A DNA stretch of 47,542 nucleotides, taken from positions 1 to 47,542 of the forward strand of contig JAAYVQ010000289.1 of the NCBI GenBank assembly GCA_012517095.1, given 5' to 3'. The notes under the pieces are model-generated. The model was given only the letters and a program-made list of their open reading frames with translations. It searched no databases and was not told the DNA's origin. Shown one piece after another: positions 28,678 through 38,411 of this stretch; position 1 is the stretch's first letter; the number at the start of each line of letters is the position of its first letter. The position numbers and the translations under genes are program-made. Source of the DNA: Phycisphaerae bacterium. Lineage in GTDB: Bacteria; Planctomycetota; Phycisphaerae; Sedimentisphaerales; Anaerohalosphaeraceae.

Positions 28678-29349
28678 ATGAAGAAAATGTTTTGGATCGT
28701 TGCGGCGGTGGCGGCAATAACGGCCCTGACGGGCTGCACCAATTGGGAACAGAAGTACAAAGCCCTGGATGTGGAACATCAGAACCTTAAGGGTCTGTAC
28801 GACAACTGCACGGCGTCACTGGACAGTGCTTCGGCCGAGAAGGCCCAGCTCGGCCAGCAGCTTTCGCAGAGTCAGAGAACCATCGACGAACTGCAAAAGC
28901 AGATCAGCACGGAGAAAAAGCCCGCCGACAAGGTTACCGGTTTTGAAGGCATGGATGTCAGCGTGGACGCCGCTGCCGGAACGATCACGGTGACCCTGCC
29001 CAACGAAATCCTGTTCACGCCCGGACAGGCCACCCTCCGCAAGAGCGAGATCTCGGAGCTCAACAAGATCCAGTCGGTCCTGCAGGAACGCTATGGCGGC
29101 AAGGTCATCGATGTCGTCGGCCATACGGATTCCGACCCGATCGTCAAGACCGCCAAGCTGTGGAAGGACAACTGGGAGTTATCGGCTGAACGAGCCCTGA
29201 CCGTTCTGCGGTATATGGTCTCTCACGGCACGCCCTCCAAGGAAATTCGTGCGGTGGCCTGCGGTGAAAGTCGTCCCGTAGCGCCGAATTCGTCGGCCTC
29301 CGGAAAGGCCAAAAATCGCCGCGTCGAAGTCGTCGTTCACATGCGGTAA
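28678..29349 (+). CDS. OmpA/Pal-like lipoprotein with coiled-coil region
   Basis: MKKMFWIVAAVAAITALTGC lipobox; 'DVVGHTDSDPIVKT...NWELSAERALTVLRYMVSHG...ASGKAKNRRVEVVVHMR' OmpA C-terminal domain. Confidence 0.92.
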   Translation: MKKMFWIVAAVAAITALTGCTNWEQKYKALDVEHQNLKGLYDNCTASLDSASAEKAQLGQQLSQSQRTIDELQKQISTEKKPADKVTGFEGMDVSVDAAAGTITVTLPNEILFTPGQATLRKSEISELNKIQSVLQERYGGKVIDVVGHTDSDPIVKTAKLWKDNWELSAERALTVLRYMVSHGTPSKEIRAVACGESRPVAPNSSASGKAKNRRVEVVVHMR

Positions 29350-29367
29350 CGATAGTTTTCGCGGGTG

Positions 29368-31938
29368 TTATTCCCCACGCGGGAAATCCCCGCTTGGATT
29401 GTGCGCAAAGCCGATGGTACGAAGGGTGCCATCGGCTTTTATTCTTACCGTAATAGCGCCGTCGCGGCCGGTGTACCAGGCGGTGACAGCAGAGTCGGAG
29501 GGTTTCCAAGCGGAGGTAACGCGTGAGGAAGCACAACTGGCGATGACGGTTGAAGGGGCAAGTGCCTCAAGGAACGAAGGTCGCATCGTTGTCGACGAAC
29601 CATGATGGGGGAGGACGACGACATCGGCTTTCAAATCAGGATACTGAGTCAGCAGCGAAGATTGGGCCCCCGACTCAATGTCGCTGCAGATCAAAATCCG
29701 TCGGTCCGCATATTCCACCAACAACACCTGGGATTGATCGTTGTCAGAAAGAGTCGGATCGCCTTGTTGTCCAGGCGGCGGCCAGAGGGGGCGGATCCTC
29801 GCCGGAACTTCGGGCCAGGCGGCAAATTTGATCTCTTCGATTGAATACCCATGTTTCTCCATCGATTGTCGCAGGAATCCAGCGCCCGATAGCGTTTTCG
29901 CCTTCTCACAAAACGCGGCGTTGGCCAGGAGCCGTTCGATCGGCACGACCGCCGCGATTTCCGGAAGACCGTTAAAGTGATCCGTGTCGGCATGGCTGAG
30001 AACCACTCCCTTGAGGCGATCGATACCGGCCTGCCGAAGAAACGGCAGAACCATTCGCTGGCCGATATTCGGCGATGTCTGGGAACCGGCGTCGATCAGC
30101 CACGCATCGCCGCCGGGAAGCCGCAAAACAATCGCCTGGCCGGGACCCACGGCCAGGCAGGTCATCTCCAGATCCTTTGAACGGTTCGATTTCCAAGCCA
30201 TCCCGCATAACAACAGAATCCCGAAGATTGCCAGCAGGGCTCGAAGCATTCTCGTAACCGGCCATCGCATCGGACAAAAGGCGAGCCCCCACATCAGGAG
30301 ATAGAGGACCGCGATCCATGCAAGGCCGACTCGACCGATACGGATCTGACAGAATGGAACCTTTGATAGAATTTGCGTTGCCCATGTCATCGTATCCGAC
30401 AGCGCCGCGACGATCACTCCCAGCAGCAGCGACAAAGACGGAAGCCAGCCAATGATGACCAGTTTGAGAAAACCCAGAACCGTAATGCCCAGGACCAGCG
30501 GATTGACCAGAACCGTAAAGACACTGGCCCATGGAGTAATCGTTCCGAAGTGGTAGAGCATCACGCCCGAACCGGCAAGCCAGGCCGACAATCCCATGCT
30601 GAGCATCAATACCGCAGCCATGGGGGCATCGTATAGAATCCATCGTCCAATACCGGACAAACGCGCTGCCGAAGCGGACCATTGGTCCGTGGTCACCATC
30701 AACAACCGATGTCGAATCGACCGGTCAAACAGCAGAATTCCGGCGACGGTGGAGAACGACAATTGCCATGAAATATTCATGAGATCCGTCGGGCGAATCA
30801 ACAACATGACTGTAGCCGCAAGGGCCAGCGTATTTTTGGAGTCCGGGATTCGGCGGACCAATACGGCAACACAGAAAAACCAGCAGATCACGGCCGCTCG
30901 GGTGGTGGCCGGATTGGGCGGGACAATCAGGATGTACAAAATGGATATCGCAAGGGTTATCGCCGCGCGTCCCCGCTTGTTCAATTGTATCGCGCAACCC
31001 AATTTCCAGAGAAATCCGGCCAGGATCGCCATCTGCATTCCCGACAGGCAGATGAAATGCGCCAATCCCGTTCGGCGGAAGGTCTCATAGACGGCCGGAT
31101 CGATCTGTCGTGTTTGGCCAAGAACCAGGGCGGACACCATCGCTTCGGCCGGACGACCCAACATCGAGTCATCCACGAGGGCCGAGTTGACGATTCGCTG
31201 GAGGCGAAGAAGACCGGCCCAGATCCAGCGATCCGACGGCTTGGACAGGACATGGAATCCCTGTGCCGACTTCACGGACGCGGCCAGGAAAATTCCCCGT
31301 CGAGCCAGGGCTTTCTTGAGATCGTACTGGCCCGGATTCATCGGGCCATTGATCGGGCCGATCCGGGCGGCCAGTTCGATTCGGTCACCCCCGTGGACAT
31401 GCTCGATCGTCTCCCTACAATCGACACGGATCGTTCCGGAAACCGGGAACCAACCGGTCGTCGTAAGTCCTTCGCTCAGCCGCAGGTACAGCGTGGAACC
31501 GGAACCGGACCAGGAATACCGTCCGAAAACCCAACTGTCCTTGTCGGCGGCAAACGGTTCACCAATGACTCGGCCACGAAGAGACGCGATGGATTTATCT
31601 TCGCCGAGAAATTGCCGAATGTCGTTGGGACCAGGTTGCCAGAAAACGATCAACCTCAACCCGCCGACACAGATGCAGAGCAAAAGACAGGCAATCGATA
31701 GGATTTCCGTCCGGTGTCCGGGATTCCGGCGAAACGCTATCCAGCATCCCGCCATGAAGACCAACGCAATCAGCGGCCAATATCCACTCGGGAGCGACAG
31801 TAGGTATTGAATCGCGATGCCGATCATCAGTCCGACGGCGGGAAAAACCATCGGATGCACGGAGGCCCATCGAAGAAGAAGCGGACCCGAACCGGTTTGG
31901 CCGTCGAGCCACTCCAGTTGCCGCCGAATTGGATCCAT
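29368..31938 (-). CDS. comEC: ComEC/Rec2-family DNA internalisation protein
   Basis: Polytopic competence core ('GLAHFICLSGMQMAILAGFLWKLG') plus C-terminal metallo-beta-lactamase fold ('VVLSHADTDHFNGLPEI', 'VVVLPHHGSS'). ORF track starts at TTG 31950; ATG 31938 is alternative. Confidence 0.92.
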   Translation of the reverse strand: MDPIRRQLEWLDGQTGSGPLLLRWASVHPMVFPAVGLMIGIAIQYLLSLPSGYWPLIALVFMAGCWIAFRRNPGHRTEILSIACLLLCICVGGLRLIVFWQPGPNDIRQFLGEDKSIASLRGRVIGEPFAADKDSWVFGRYSWSGSGSTLYLRLSEGLTTTGWFPVSGTIRVDCRETIEHVHGGDRIELAARIGPINGPMNPGQYDLKKALARRGIFLAASVKSAQGFHVLSKPSDRWIWAGLLRLQRIVNSALVDDSMLGRPAEAMVSALVLGQTRQIDPAVYETFRRTGLAHFICLSGMQMAILAGFLWKLGCAIQLNKRGRAAITLAISILYILIVPPNPATTRAAVICWFFCVAVLVRRIPDSKNTLALAATVMLLIRPTDLMNISWQLSFSTVAGILLFDRSIRHRLLMVTTDQWSASAARLSGIGRWILYDAPMAAVLMLSMGLSAWLAGSGVMLYHFGTITPWASVFTVLVNPLVLGITVLGFLKLVIIGWLPSLSLLLGVIVAALSDTMTWATQILSKVPFCQIRIGRVGLAWIAVLYLLMWGLAFCPMRWPVTRMLRALLAIFGILLLCGMAWKSNRSKDLEMTCLAVGPGQAIVLRLPGGDAWLIDAGSQTSPNIGQRMVLPFLRQAGIDRLKGVVLSHADTDHFNGLPEIAAVVPIERLLANAAFCEKAKTLSGAGFLRQSMEKHGYSIEEIKFAAWPEVPARIRPLWPPPGQQGDPTLSDNDQSQVLLVEYADRRILICSDIESGAQSSLLTQYPDLKADVVVLPHHGSSTTMRPSFLEALAPSTVIASCASSRVTSAWKPSDSAVTAWYTGRDGAITVRIKADGTLRTIGFAHNPSGDFPRGE

Positions 31939-31970
31939 TCCTCCTGGCAAATCCCCGGTATCCCTTCGCT

Positions 31971-33401
31971 TCAGCCCTTGATGCAGATCAACGGAACCAG
32001 TTTGGCGACCTTTCGCGCCAGGCCCTGTTTATGCGAAACCTCGACGACCTCGCTTACATCCTTGTAAGCCCCGGGCGCTTCCTCCGCCACGCCGCGGATT
32101 GACCGCGTACGGATCAGGATACCACAACCGGCCAGTTGGCGGGTGATATCCTTGCCGTTCCATTGTTTGGTCGCTGCGGTACGGCTCATGTTGCGGCCGG
32201 CACCGTGACAGGAGGAACTCAGGCCCATGTGTTCGCTTTCGGCGGTGCCGACAAGGATGTATGACGCCGTCCCCATTGTGCCCCCGATCAGAACCGGTTG
32301 GCCGACGCCAGCGTATTCGGCGGGCAAGCCCGGATGGCCCGGCCCCCAGGCCCGCGTGGCGCCTTTGCGATGGACGAACAGGCGTCGGGGCTTCTTGTCG
32401 ATGGAATGCGTCTCTTCCTGGCATGTATTATGCGAAACATCGAAGAGCAGACGGATCGACGCCGAAGATTGAAATTCGTCGAAGGCCTCGCGCACCAGAT
32501 GCGTCAGGATCTGACGGTTGGCCAGGGCACAGTTGATGCCGCTGCGCATGGCACCGAGATAACTTTGGCCAACATCGCTATTGAGCGGGGCGCAGGCCAG
32601 TTCGCGTTCAGGTAGTTCGATGCCCATTTGTTTGGCGCAGCTTCCCATGCTCTTGAGGTAGTCGGTCCCAATCTGGTGGCCCAGACCGCGCGAGCCGCAG
32701 TGAATGCTGATCTTGAGATCGCCTTCTTCGATGCCAAAGATCATAGCCGTTTTGGGATCGTAAATTTCGACGACCTGCTGGATCTCGAGGTAGTGGTTGC
32801 CGGAACCGAGAGTACCCATCTCTTCGGCCTGACGCTGTTTGGCCAGATCGGAAACTTTGGCGGGATTGGCGCCCGGGACGCGCCCATTGGATTCGATGAA
32901 ACGGAGGTCTTCCGGCAATCCATATCCATGTTCGACGGCCCAGGGTGCTCCATTGGCAAGCACTTCGTCGAGCTGGGCGGGACGAAGCTTGAGCCGGCCG
33001 GTACTGCCAACGCCGGCGGGAATTTTGCGAAAAAGTGTATCGGCCAGTTGTTCGCGTCGCCCTTCGATATCCCCGACTTTCATTCCGGTGTGCAAGGTCC
33101 GCACACCACAGGCGATATCGAAGCCAACTCCGCCAGCTGAGATAATGCCCCCGGCTTCTGGATCGAACGCTCCCACGCCACCGATACAAAAACCGTAACC
33201 CCAGTGTGCGTCGGGCATTGCGTACGATGCGCCGACGATTCCCGGGAGAGCCGCGACATTGCGGACTTGTTCGGCAACCTTATCGTCCATCCCGGCGATC
33301 AGGGCCTCGGAGGCAAAGATCACGCCATCGACTTTCATCGCGCCGGCCCGTTCGACGATCCAGCGATATTCGGATTTTTGCTTGACGAGTTTTCTATTCA
33401 T
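31971..33401 (-). CDS. rtcB: RNA-splicing ligase RtcB
   Basis: 'AMPDAHWGYGFCIGGVGAFDP', 'SAGGVGFDIACGVRTLHT', 'HCGSRGLGHQIG', 'SSSCHGAGRNMSRTAA'. ATG 33401 begins 2 nt after the archease stop. Confidence 0.97.
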   Translation of the reverse strand: MNRKLVKQKSEYRWIVERAGAMKVDGVIFASEALIAGMDDKVAEQVRNVAALPGIVGASYAMPDAHWGYGFCIGGVGAFDPEAGGIISAGGVGFDIACGVRTLHTGMKVGDIEGRREQLADTLFRKIPAGVGSTGRLKLRPAQLDEVLANGAPWAVEHGYGLPEDLRFIESNGRVPGANPAKVSDLAKQRQAEEMGTLGSGNHYLEIQQVVEIYDPKTAMIFGIEEGDLKISIHCGSRGLGHQIGTDYLKSMGSCAKQMGIELPERELACAPLNSDVGQSYLGAMRSGINCALANRQILTHLVREAFDEFQSSASIRLLFDVSHNTCQEETHSIDKKPRRLFVHRKGATRAWGPGHPGLPAEYAGVGQPVLIGGTMGTASYILVGTAESEHMGLSSSCHGAGRNMSRTAATKQWNGKDITRQLAGCGILIRTRSIRGVAEEAPGAYKDVSEVVEVSHKQGLARKVAKLVPLICIKG

Positions 33402-33403
33402 TG

Positions 33404-33832
33404 TCAGACATCCACCACACACTGTGCGATCCAGCTTTTGTCCGGCTGTTGCCGGACTTCCAACATCAGATAAGTTGCGGCCTTGGGTTCGACAGCCGTC
33501 TCGTGCCGCTCGGGGTCAATTCGTTCGCCGAATCCGGTTGCGGTCAGCACGCCATTCCGAATGGTCACGGAAAACCGCAAGAAGAATTGATGATTGGCGG
33601 CAACCTCGAAAATCAGAGCGTTGATCCAATCGACAAAGAGCTGCTCAGGATCGTTTGCCTGACAGGTGATAACGGTTTGCGTTGTCGGGCGAACCTTATC
33701 CGGTGAACCGATAACGGCCATCAAGGCCTTTCCCGCCTCCGCAAAGGCCTCGTCCATCGTGGTCCCTATCCCGCGAATCCCGATATCGGCCTGATGAGCA
33801 AAATGTTCCCACTTTGTCCGTTCCCTATCCAT
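33404..33832 (-). CDS. Archease
   Basis: 'WEHFAHQADIGIRGIGTTMDEAFAEAGKALMAVI...PEQLFVDWINALIFEVAAN...VEPKAATYLMLEVRQQPDKSWIAQCVVDV'; directly upstream of rtcB. Confidence 0.93.
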   Translation of the reverse strand: MDRERTKWEHFAHQADIGIRGIGTTMDEAFAEAGKALMAVIGSPDKVRPTTQTVITCQANDPEQLFVDWINALIFEVAANHQFFLRFSVTIRNGVLTATGFGERIDPERHETAVEPKAATYLMLEVRQQPDKSWIAQCVVDV

Positions 33833-33839
33833 AACGCCC

Positions 33840-33868
33840 ATTGTAGGCACACTTGGCCGGAAAATCAA
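33840..33868 (-). promoter_or_regulatory. Promoter for archease-rtcB-comEC (TTGATT-17-TACAAT)
   Basis: Minus TTGATT (33868-33863), 17-nt spacer, TACAAT (33845-33840); only 7 nt to the archease ATG at 33832. Confidence 0.6.
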
Positions 33869-33946
33869 TGGGCAGGATCGGCGCTTGCCAACCGACATCA
33901 ACGGCGATAGGATAACCGGGAAGTTGTCCGGATAAGGAGTTCTCGT

Positions 33947-34960
33947 ATGATACAACACAATCGTCGCCGGGTATGGAGTATTTTCGTTCTGGCCGCGTGT
34001 GGTTCGATGCCGATCTTCGCCCAGATCGGCGCCATCGAACGGGTTCACGACCCAGCCATCATCGCCGCCGATGGGGCATTCTATGTGTTCTGTACCAGCC
34101 GGGGGATTCCCATTCGTAGGTCTGTCGATTTGTATTCATGGGAACAGATTGGCCAGGTCTTTCCCGACGGCTCCCCCACTTGGGCACGCGAAGCGATCCC
34201 GGGTAGCCGGGGATTATGGGCTCCGCATATCGCATTCTTTCACGGCCACTATTACCTGTACTATTCGGCATCGACCTTTGGCAGCCAGCGGTCGGCGATT
34301 GGTGTGGCGGTCAACGAAACACTAAATCCCTCGGACGCACGGTATCGCTGGCAGGATCAGGGGATGGTGCTCGATTCGGCTCCGGGCCGGACGCCGTTTA
34401 ATGCGATCGATCCGGCGGCTTTTGAGGACAAGGACAAGCGCGTGTGGCTGGCATGGGGTTCGTTCTGGCAGGGAATTTATATGACCGAGCTGGACCCGGC
34501 CACAGGAAAGCGGAAGTCTGCCGATTCACCCCTGATTCATCTTGCCGAACGAAAAGGATATACGGCCATTGAAGCCCCCTACCTCATCGAACATGACGGA
34601 AAGTATTATCTATTCGTCTCCTTCGATCAATGCTGCAAGGGCGTACAGAGTACCTATCGAACGATGGTCGGCCGGGCTGACAGGGTAACCGGGCCGTATG
34701 TGGATGATCGGGGAAAGCCGATGCTGGAAGGCGGCGCGATGCAGGTGTTGGCCGGCCAGGATCGATGGAAAGGTCCCGGGCACAACAGCTTCATCCAGAC
34801 AGCCGCCGGGGATTTTCTGGTTCATCATACCTACGACGCCCAGCGAAATGGGACTCCAGTTCTTCAAATACGGCCGGTTATCTGGGAGAACGGCTGGCCG
34901 AAGGCGGGTGAACCGATCCAGAAGGGAATTGAAATTCCACATTCTGAACAATCGAAATGA
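33947..34960 (+). CDS. GH43-family glycoside hydrolase (arabinanase-like), secreted
   Basis: Signal peptide; 'VHDPAIIAADGAFYVFCTSRGIPIRRSVDLYSWEQIGQVF', 'GLWAPHIAFFHGHYYLYYSAST', 'FNAIDPAAFEDKDKRVWLAWGSFWQGIYM', 'IEAPYLIEHDGKYYLFVSFD'. AAGGAG 7 nt before the ATG. Confidence 0.9.
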   Translation: MIQHNRRRVWSIFVLAACGSMPIFAQIGAIERVHDPAIIAADGAFYVFCTSRGIPIRRSVDLYSWEQIGQVFPDGSPTWAREAIPGSRGLWAPHIAFFHGHYYLYYSASTFGSQRSAIGVAVNETLNPSDARYRWQDQGMVLDSAPGRTPFNAIDPAAFEDKDKRVWLAWGSFWQGIYMTELDPATGKRKSADSPLIHLAERKGYTAIEAPYLIEHDGKYYLFVSFDQCCKGVQSTYRTMVGRADRVTGPYVDDRGKPMLEGGAMQVLAGQDRWKGPGHNSFIQTAAGDFLVHHTYDAQRNGTPVLQIRPVIWENGWPKAGEPIQKGIEIPHSEQSK

Positions 34961-34980
34961 CATCCTATTCGGAGAGAACC

Positions 34981-36603
34981 ATGATGAAGAAAAACACAAT
35001 GATTCGTCTGCAACTTTTGTGTATCACCGTATTGCTGATGTGGGCTGTTTCGGCACAGGCAACCTTTCTGGACGATCTTTCCAAGCCCCAACAGGGGCGG
35101 AGCATGCGGGAAAGCTCGACACACCGTATCGGACCGGATGGAAAATTTGATCCCAACGGCAAACCCGATCCCGACAGCAACTCGGACAATAAAAGCGTCC
35201 CACCGGGTCAGACCAAGGTCCTGATGGATCGCGAAGGCCCGGGCGTCATCACGCACATCTGGGTCACTTTCCTCGGACCCGAACCGCAGGATTGGGCCAA
35301 GGAGGGCTCCGCCAATCACCAGGAAATGTTGTTGCGGATCACCTGGGACGACCAAAAGACCCCGGGGGTCGAGGCGCCTCTGGGCGATTTTTTCGCCTGC
35401 GGATTCGGAATCCGTACGGAGATTCTTTCGTTGCCGGTGGTCGTTGAAGACGCTGACTCATACAACTGCTTCTGGCGGATGCCGTTCCGAAAACATGCCA
35501 AAATCGAGATCGTCAACCAGAGCGATAAACGCCTGAGTCTGTTGTACTATAATGTCGACTGGATCAAGCTCGATTCGCTGCCGGAGGATACGCCCTACTT
35601 CTATGCCCGGTATCGCCAGGAATATCCAAATGAACAAGGGAAAGATTATGTCATTTTGGACACGCAGGGTAAAGGTCACTATGTCGGGACGGTCCTGAGC
35701 GTACGGACCCGCAGTCCTTCGTGGTTCGGCGAAGGGGACGAAAAGATTTACATCGACGGCGAAACGGACGCCTCCATCTGGGGTACCGGTACGGAGGATT
35801 ATTTCCTTTCGGCCTGGGGACTGAAAAAAACTTCCACGCCGTATTTCGGCGTCGGTTATTTCGACGAATGGGGCATCGTCGGCGGTCACACCTGTGCATA
35901 CCGCTGGCATATCCAGGATCCGATTGTTTTTTCCAAGGGCATCCGCGTTACCTTCGAGCATTATGGATGGATCTCACCGGACGAGAATCCCAAGAACATC
36001 AGCGACAGTTGGAACCAGCGACAGGATGATTATTCGTCGGTCGCTTTCTGGTATCAGACGGGAATCCCCACATTCGCCCCGCCGGTTCCCCACGCCAGGG
36101 AACGCAAGTTACCGAATCTCGATCGCATCATCTACGCCAACAGCTTTACCGATGCGGCCAATCACGGCAAGGGGAATGCGACCACACAGTCATTGGACTT
36201 CTACGATCAGCCGCAACTGTTGTATCAGCCGACGGAGCCGACGGACGCGTGGGTTGAGATTCCCTTCCAGGTCGAGAAAAAAGAGCCCAAGCGGTTGCTG
36301 GTCAAGGCCACGACCAGCGACGACTTCGGAATCTATCAGATCTCGCTGAATGGCGTCAAACTCGGCGGGCCGGTGGACCTGTATAGCGGTGGCACAAACT
36401 CGCGGGAAGTCCACCTGTTGGATTTCTGGCCGGAACCCGGAGAATACAAATTGCGTCTGGAATGCGTCGGCAAAAACGCCCTGTCGAAAGGATATTACCT
36501 CGGCCTGGAATCCGTGCGACTTCGGGAACGGCGACCTCGCGTGGCCGAATACGGCTTCGACAAGGACAAGGACTGGAAACAAAATCAGATCCTCTATCGG
36601 TAA
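34981..36603 (+). CDS. DUF2961 / GH172-family protein, secreted
   Basis: 'MDREGPGVITHIWVTF', 'MPFRKHAKIEIVNQSDKRLSLLYYNVDW', 'IYIDGETDASIWGTGTEDYFLSAWG' are DUF2961/GH172 signatures; N-terminal signal peptide. Confidence 0.9.
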   Translation: MMKKNTMIRLQLLCITVLLMWAVSAQATFLDDLSKPQQGRSMRESSTHRIGPDGKFDPNGKPDPDSNSDNKSVPPGQTKVLMDREGPGVITHIWVTFLGPEPQDWAKEGSANHQEMLLRITWDDQKTPGVEAPLGDFFACGFGIRTEILSLPVVVEDADSYNCFWRMPFRKHAKIEIVNQSDKRLSLLYYNVDWIKLDSLPEDTPYFYARYRQEYPNEQGKDYVILDTQGKGHYVGTVLSVRTRSPSWFGEGDEKIYIDGETDASIWGTGTEDYFLSAWGLKKTSTPYFGVGYFDEWGIVGGHTCAYRWHIQDPIVFSKGIRVTFEHYGWISPDENPKNISDSWNQRQDDYSSVAFWYQTGIPTFAPPVPHARERKLPNLDRIIYANSFTDAANHGKGNATTQSLDFYDQPQLLYQPTEPTDAWVEIPFQVEKKEPKRLLVKATTSDDFGIYQISLNGVKLGGPVDLYSGGTNSREVHLLDFWPEPGEYKLRLECVGKNALSKGYYLGLESVRLRERRPRVAEYGFDKDKDWKQNQILYR

Positions 36604-36617
36604 ACGGCACACCAATC

Positions 36618-36648
36618 AAAAGGGCACGCGAATCATGCGTGCCCTTTT
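36618..36648. terminator. Strong hairpin terminator between convergent GH172 and ahcY genes
   Basis: AAAAGGGCACGC-(7 nt)-GCGTGCCCTTTT, 12-bp perfect stem followed by T/CT-rich tract; A/T-flanked stem suits bidirectional use. Confidence 0.9.
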
Positions 36649-36683
36649 TCTATTCTCTATATTCTACACCCTAATTCCTGATA

Positions 36684-38123
36684 TTAATATCGGTAATGCT
36701 CCGGCTTGAATGGCCCCTCAGCCGATATGCCCAGATAGTCGGCCTGTTCTTTTGTCAAACGGGTCAGCTTGACGCCGAGCCGGCCCAGATGCAGACGGGC
36801 GACTTCCTCGTCAAGCTTTTTGGGCAGGGTATAGACGCCGGGTTTCAGGTTTTCGCGGACGAGCATCATCTGCGCCAGGCACTGGTTGGTGAAACTGTTA
36901 CTCATCACGAAACTCGGGTGGCCCATCGCGCAGCCGAGATTGACCAGCCGCCCTTCGGCCAGCAGAATGATCGAACGACCGCTTTTGAGGGTCCACTTAT
37001 CGACCTGCGGCTTGATATTTTCCCGCTTGCATTTGGGATTCTCCAGCAGGTAACTGGTTTGTACCTCGCTGTCGAAGTGGCCGATGTTACAGACGATCGC
37101 CTCGTTCTTCATCCGCTCCATGTGCTGGCCGGTGATGACATTACAGCAGCCGGTGGCCGTGACAAAAACATCGCCGATGGGTGCCGCGGCGTCCATTGTG
37201 GTCACCTGGTAACCCTCCATCGTCGCCTGCAGGGCACAGATCGGATCGATCTCGGTGATCAGCACGCGGGCGCCGAATCCCCGCATCGACTGGGCGCACC
37301 CCTTACCGACATCGCCGTAACCGCAGACGACGACAATCTTTCCGGCAACCATCAGGCCCGTGGCCCGCTTGATTCCGTCGGCCAGCGACTCGCGACATCC
37401 GTACAGATTGTCGAACTTGCTCTTGGTCACCGAATCGTTGACATTGATCGCCGGAAACGGCAATTCGCCTTTTTCCTGAAGCTGGTAGAGACGATGCACA
37501 CCCGTCGTCGTTTCCTCGGAAACGCCGGTCAGATTGCGGCCGACAGTCGTCCAACGGTCTTTGCTGGTCTTGTAACTTGCGGCCAACCGGTCCATAATAA
37601 TGGCGAATTCCTTGTTGTCGTATTTTTTCTTGAGCAGCGACGGATCTTGTTCGACCCGCATACCCTGGATCACAAACAGCGTCGCGTCACCGCCGTCATC
37701 GACGATCAGGTCCGGGCCCGAGCCGTCCGGCCAGGTCAATGCCTGCTCGGTGCACCACCAGTACTCTTCCAGGGATTCCCCCTTCCAGGCAAAGACAGCG
37801 GCACTGCCGGCCTTGGCGATTGCCGCGGCGGCGTGATCCTGCGTCGAAAAGATATTGCACGACGCCCAGCGGACATCGGCCCCCAGTTCCACCAGCGTCT
37901 CGATGAGCATGGCCGTTTGCAGGGTCATATGCAAGCTGCCCATGACTTTCTTTCCCTTGAGGGGCTTTTTCGGGCCGTATTTTTCGCGGACGGCCATCAG
38001 GCCGGGCATCTCGTTTTCCTGCAGCGCAAGCTCGCGCCGTCCCCACGCGGCAAGCGAGATATCCGAGACCTTAAACTTTAATTTTGGTTCGACTTTCGCG
38101 ACCTTCTTCAACGACTGTTTCAT
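36684..38123 (-). CDS. ahcY: Adenosylhomocysteinase
   Basis: '[42 protein letters not shown]', '[40 protein letters not shown]', C-terminal 'FKPEHYRY'. ATG 38123 has AGGA about 8 nt upstream. Confidence 0.97.
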   Translation of the reverse strand: MKQSLKKVAKVEPKLKFKVSDISLAAWGRRELALQENEMPGLMAVREKYGPKKPLKGKKVMGSLHMTLQTAMLIETLVELGADVRWASCNIFSTQDHAAAAIAKAGSAAVFAWKGESLEEYWWCTEQALTWPDGSGPDLIVDDGGDATLFVIQGMRVEQDPSLLKKKYDNKEFAIIMDRLAASYKTSKDRWTTVGRNLTGVSEETTTGVHRLYQLQEKGELPFPAINVNDSVTKSKFDNLYGCRESLADGIKRATGLMVAGKIVVVCGYGDVGKGCAQSMRGFGARVLITEIDPICALQATMEGYQVTTMDAAAPIGDVFVTATGCCNVITGQHMERMKNEAIVCNIGHFDSEVQTSYLLENPKCKRENIKPQVDKWTLKSGRSIILLAEGRLVNLGCAMGHPSFVMSNSFTNQCLAQMMLVRENLKPGVYTLPKKLDEEVARLHLGRLGVKLTRLTKEQADYLGISAEGPFKPEHYRY

Positions 38124-38158
38124 TCCCATATCCTTTCGATGATGGATTTCACTGTCAT

Positions 38159-38187
38159 ACTATAGATTCAATATCGGTCGGGAACAA
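38159..38187 (-). promoter_or_regulatory. Promoter for ahcY (TTGTTC-17-TATAGT)
   Basis: Minus TTGTTC (38187-38182), 17-nt spacer, TATAGT (38164-38159). Confidence 0.55.
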
Positions 38188-38249
38188 TTCGAAGGATCAT
38201 AGAATGAACCGGCCGTTGATGGACTCAACCGAAGATTGATCCGTGCGCA

Positions 38250-38376
38250 AAAAAATAAGGGAGTCGGGCGATTTATCCAATGGGTTGTGGGCTCGACTCC
38301 CTGATTGCGATCGTGCCTTTCTGCATCTTACCGCGGTTGATGCTTTGGCAATTCATGCCGGTTTTGCACTCGCAAC
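38250..38376 (-). ncRNA. Candidate structured small RNA (about 127 nt) with own promoter and intrinsic terminator
   Basis: Minus promoter TTGCAT-17-TATAGT at 38411-38383. RNA folds as closing stem UUGCGA/UCGCAA + GUGC/GCAC, hairpins GGCA/UGCC and GCAUC/GAUGC, then terminator GGGAGUCG...CGACUCCC followed by UUAUUUUUUU. Confidence 0.6.
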
Positions 38377-38382
38377 ACTTAT

Positions 38383-38411
38383 ACTATACCACAAACGCCC
38401 TTTCGATGCAA
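38383..38411 (-). promoter_or_regulatory. Promoter of the candidate small RNA (TTGCAT-17-TATAGT)
   Basis: Minus TTGCAT (38411-38406), 17-nt spacer, TATAGT (38388-38383). Confidence 0.6.

Noticed and set aside
36696-38081. 461-aa plus-strand ORF opposite ahcY
   Set aside because: Mirror of the highly conserved ahcY gene; no start-region signals or domain.
38250-38376. Assigning the small-RNA candidate to 6S RNA, SRP RNA, a SAM/SAH riboswitch or GEMM
   Set aside because: No conserved sequence blocks of those families were recognised; identity is left open pending an Rfam search.
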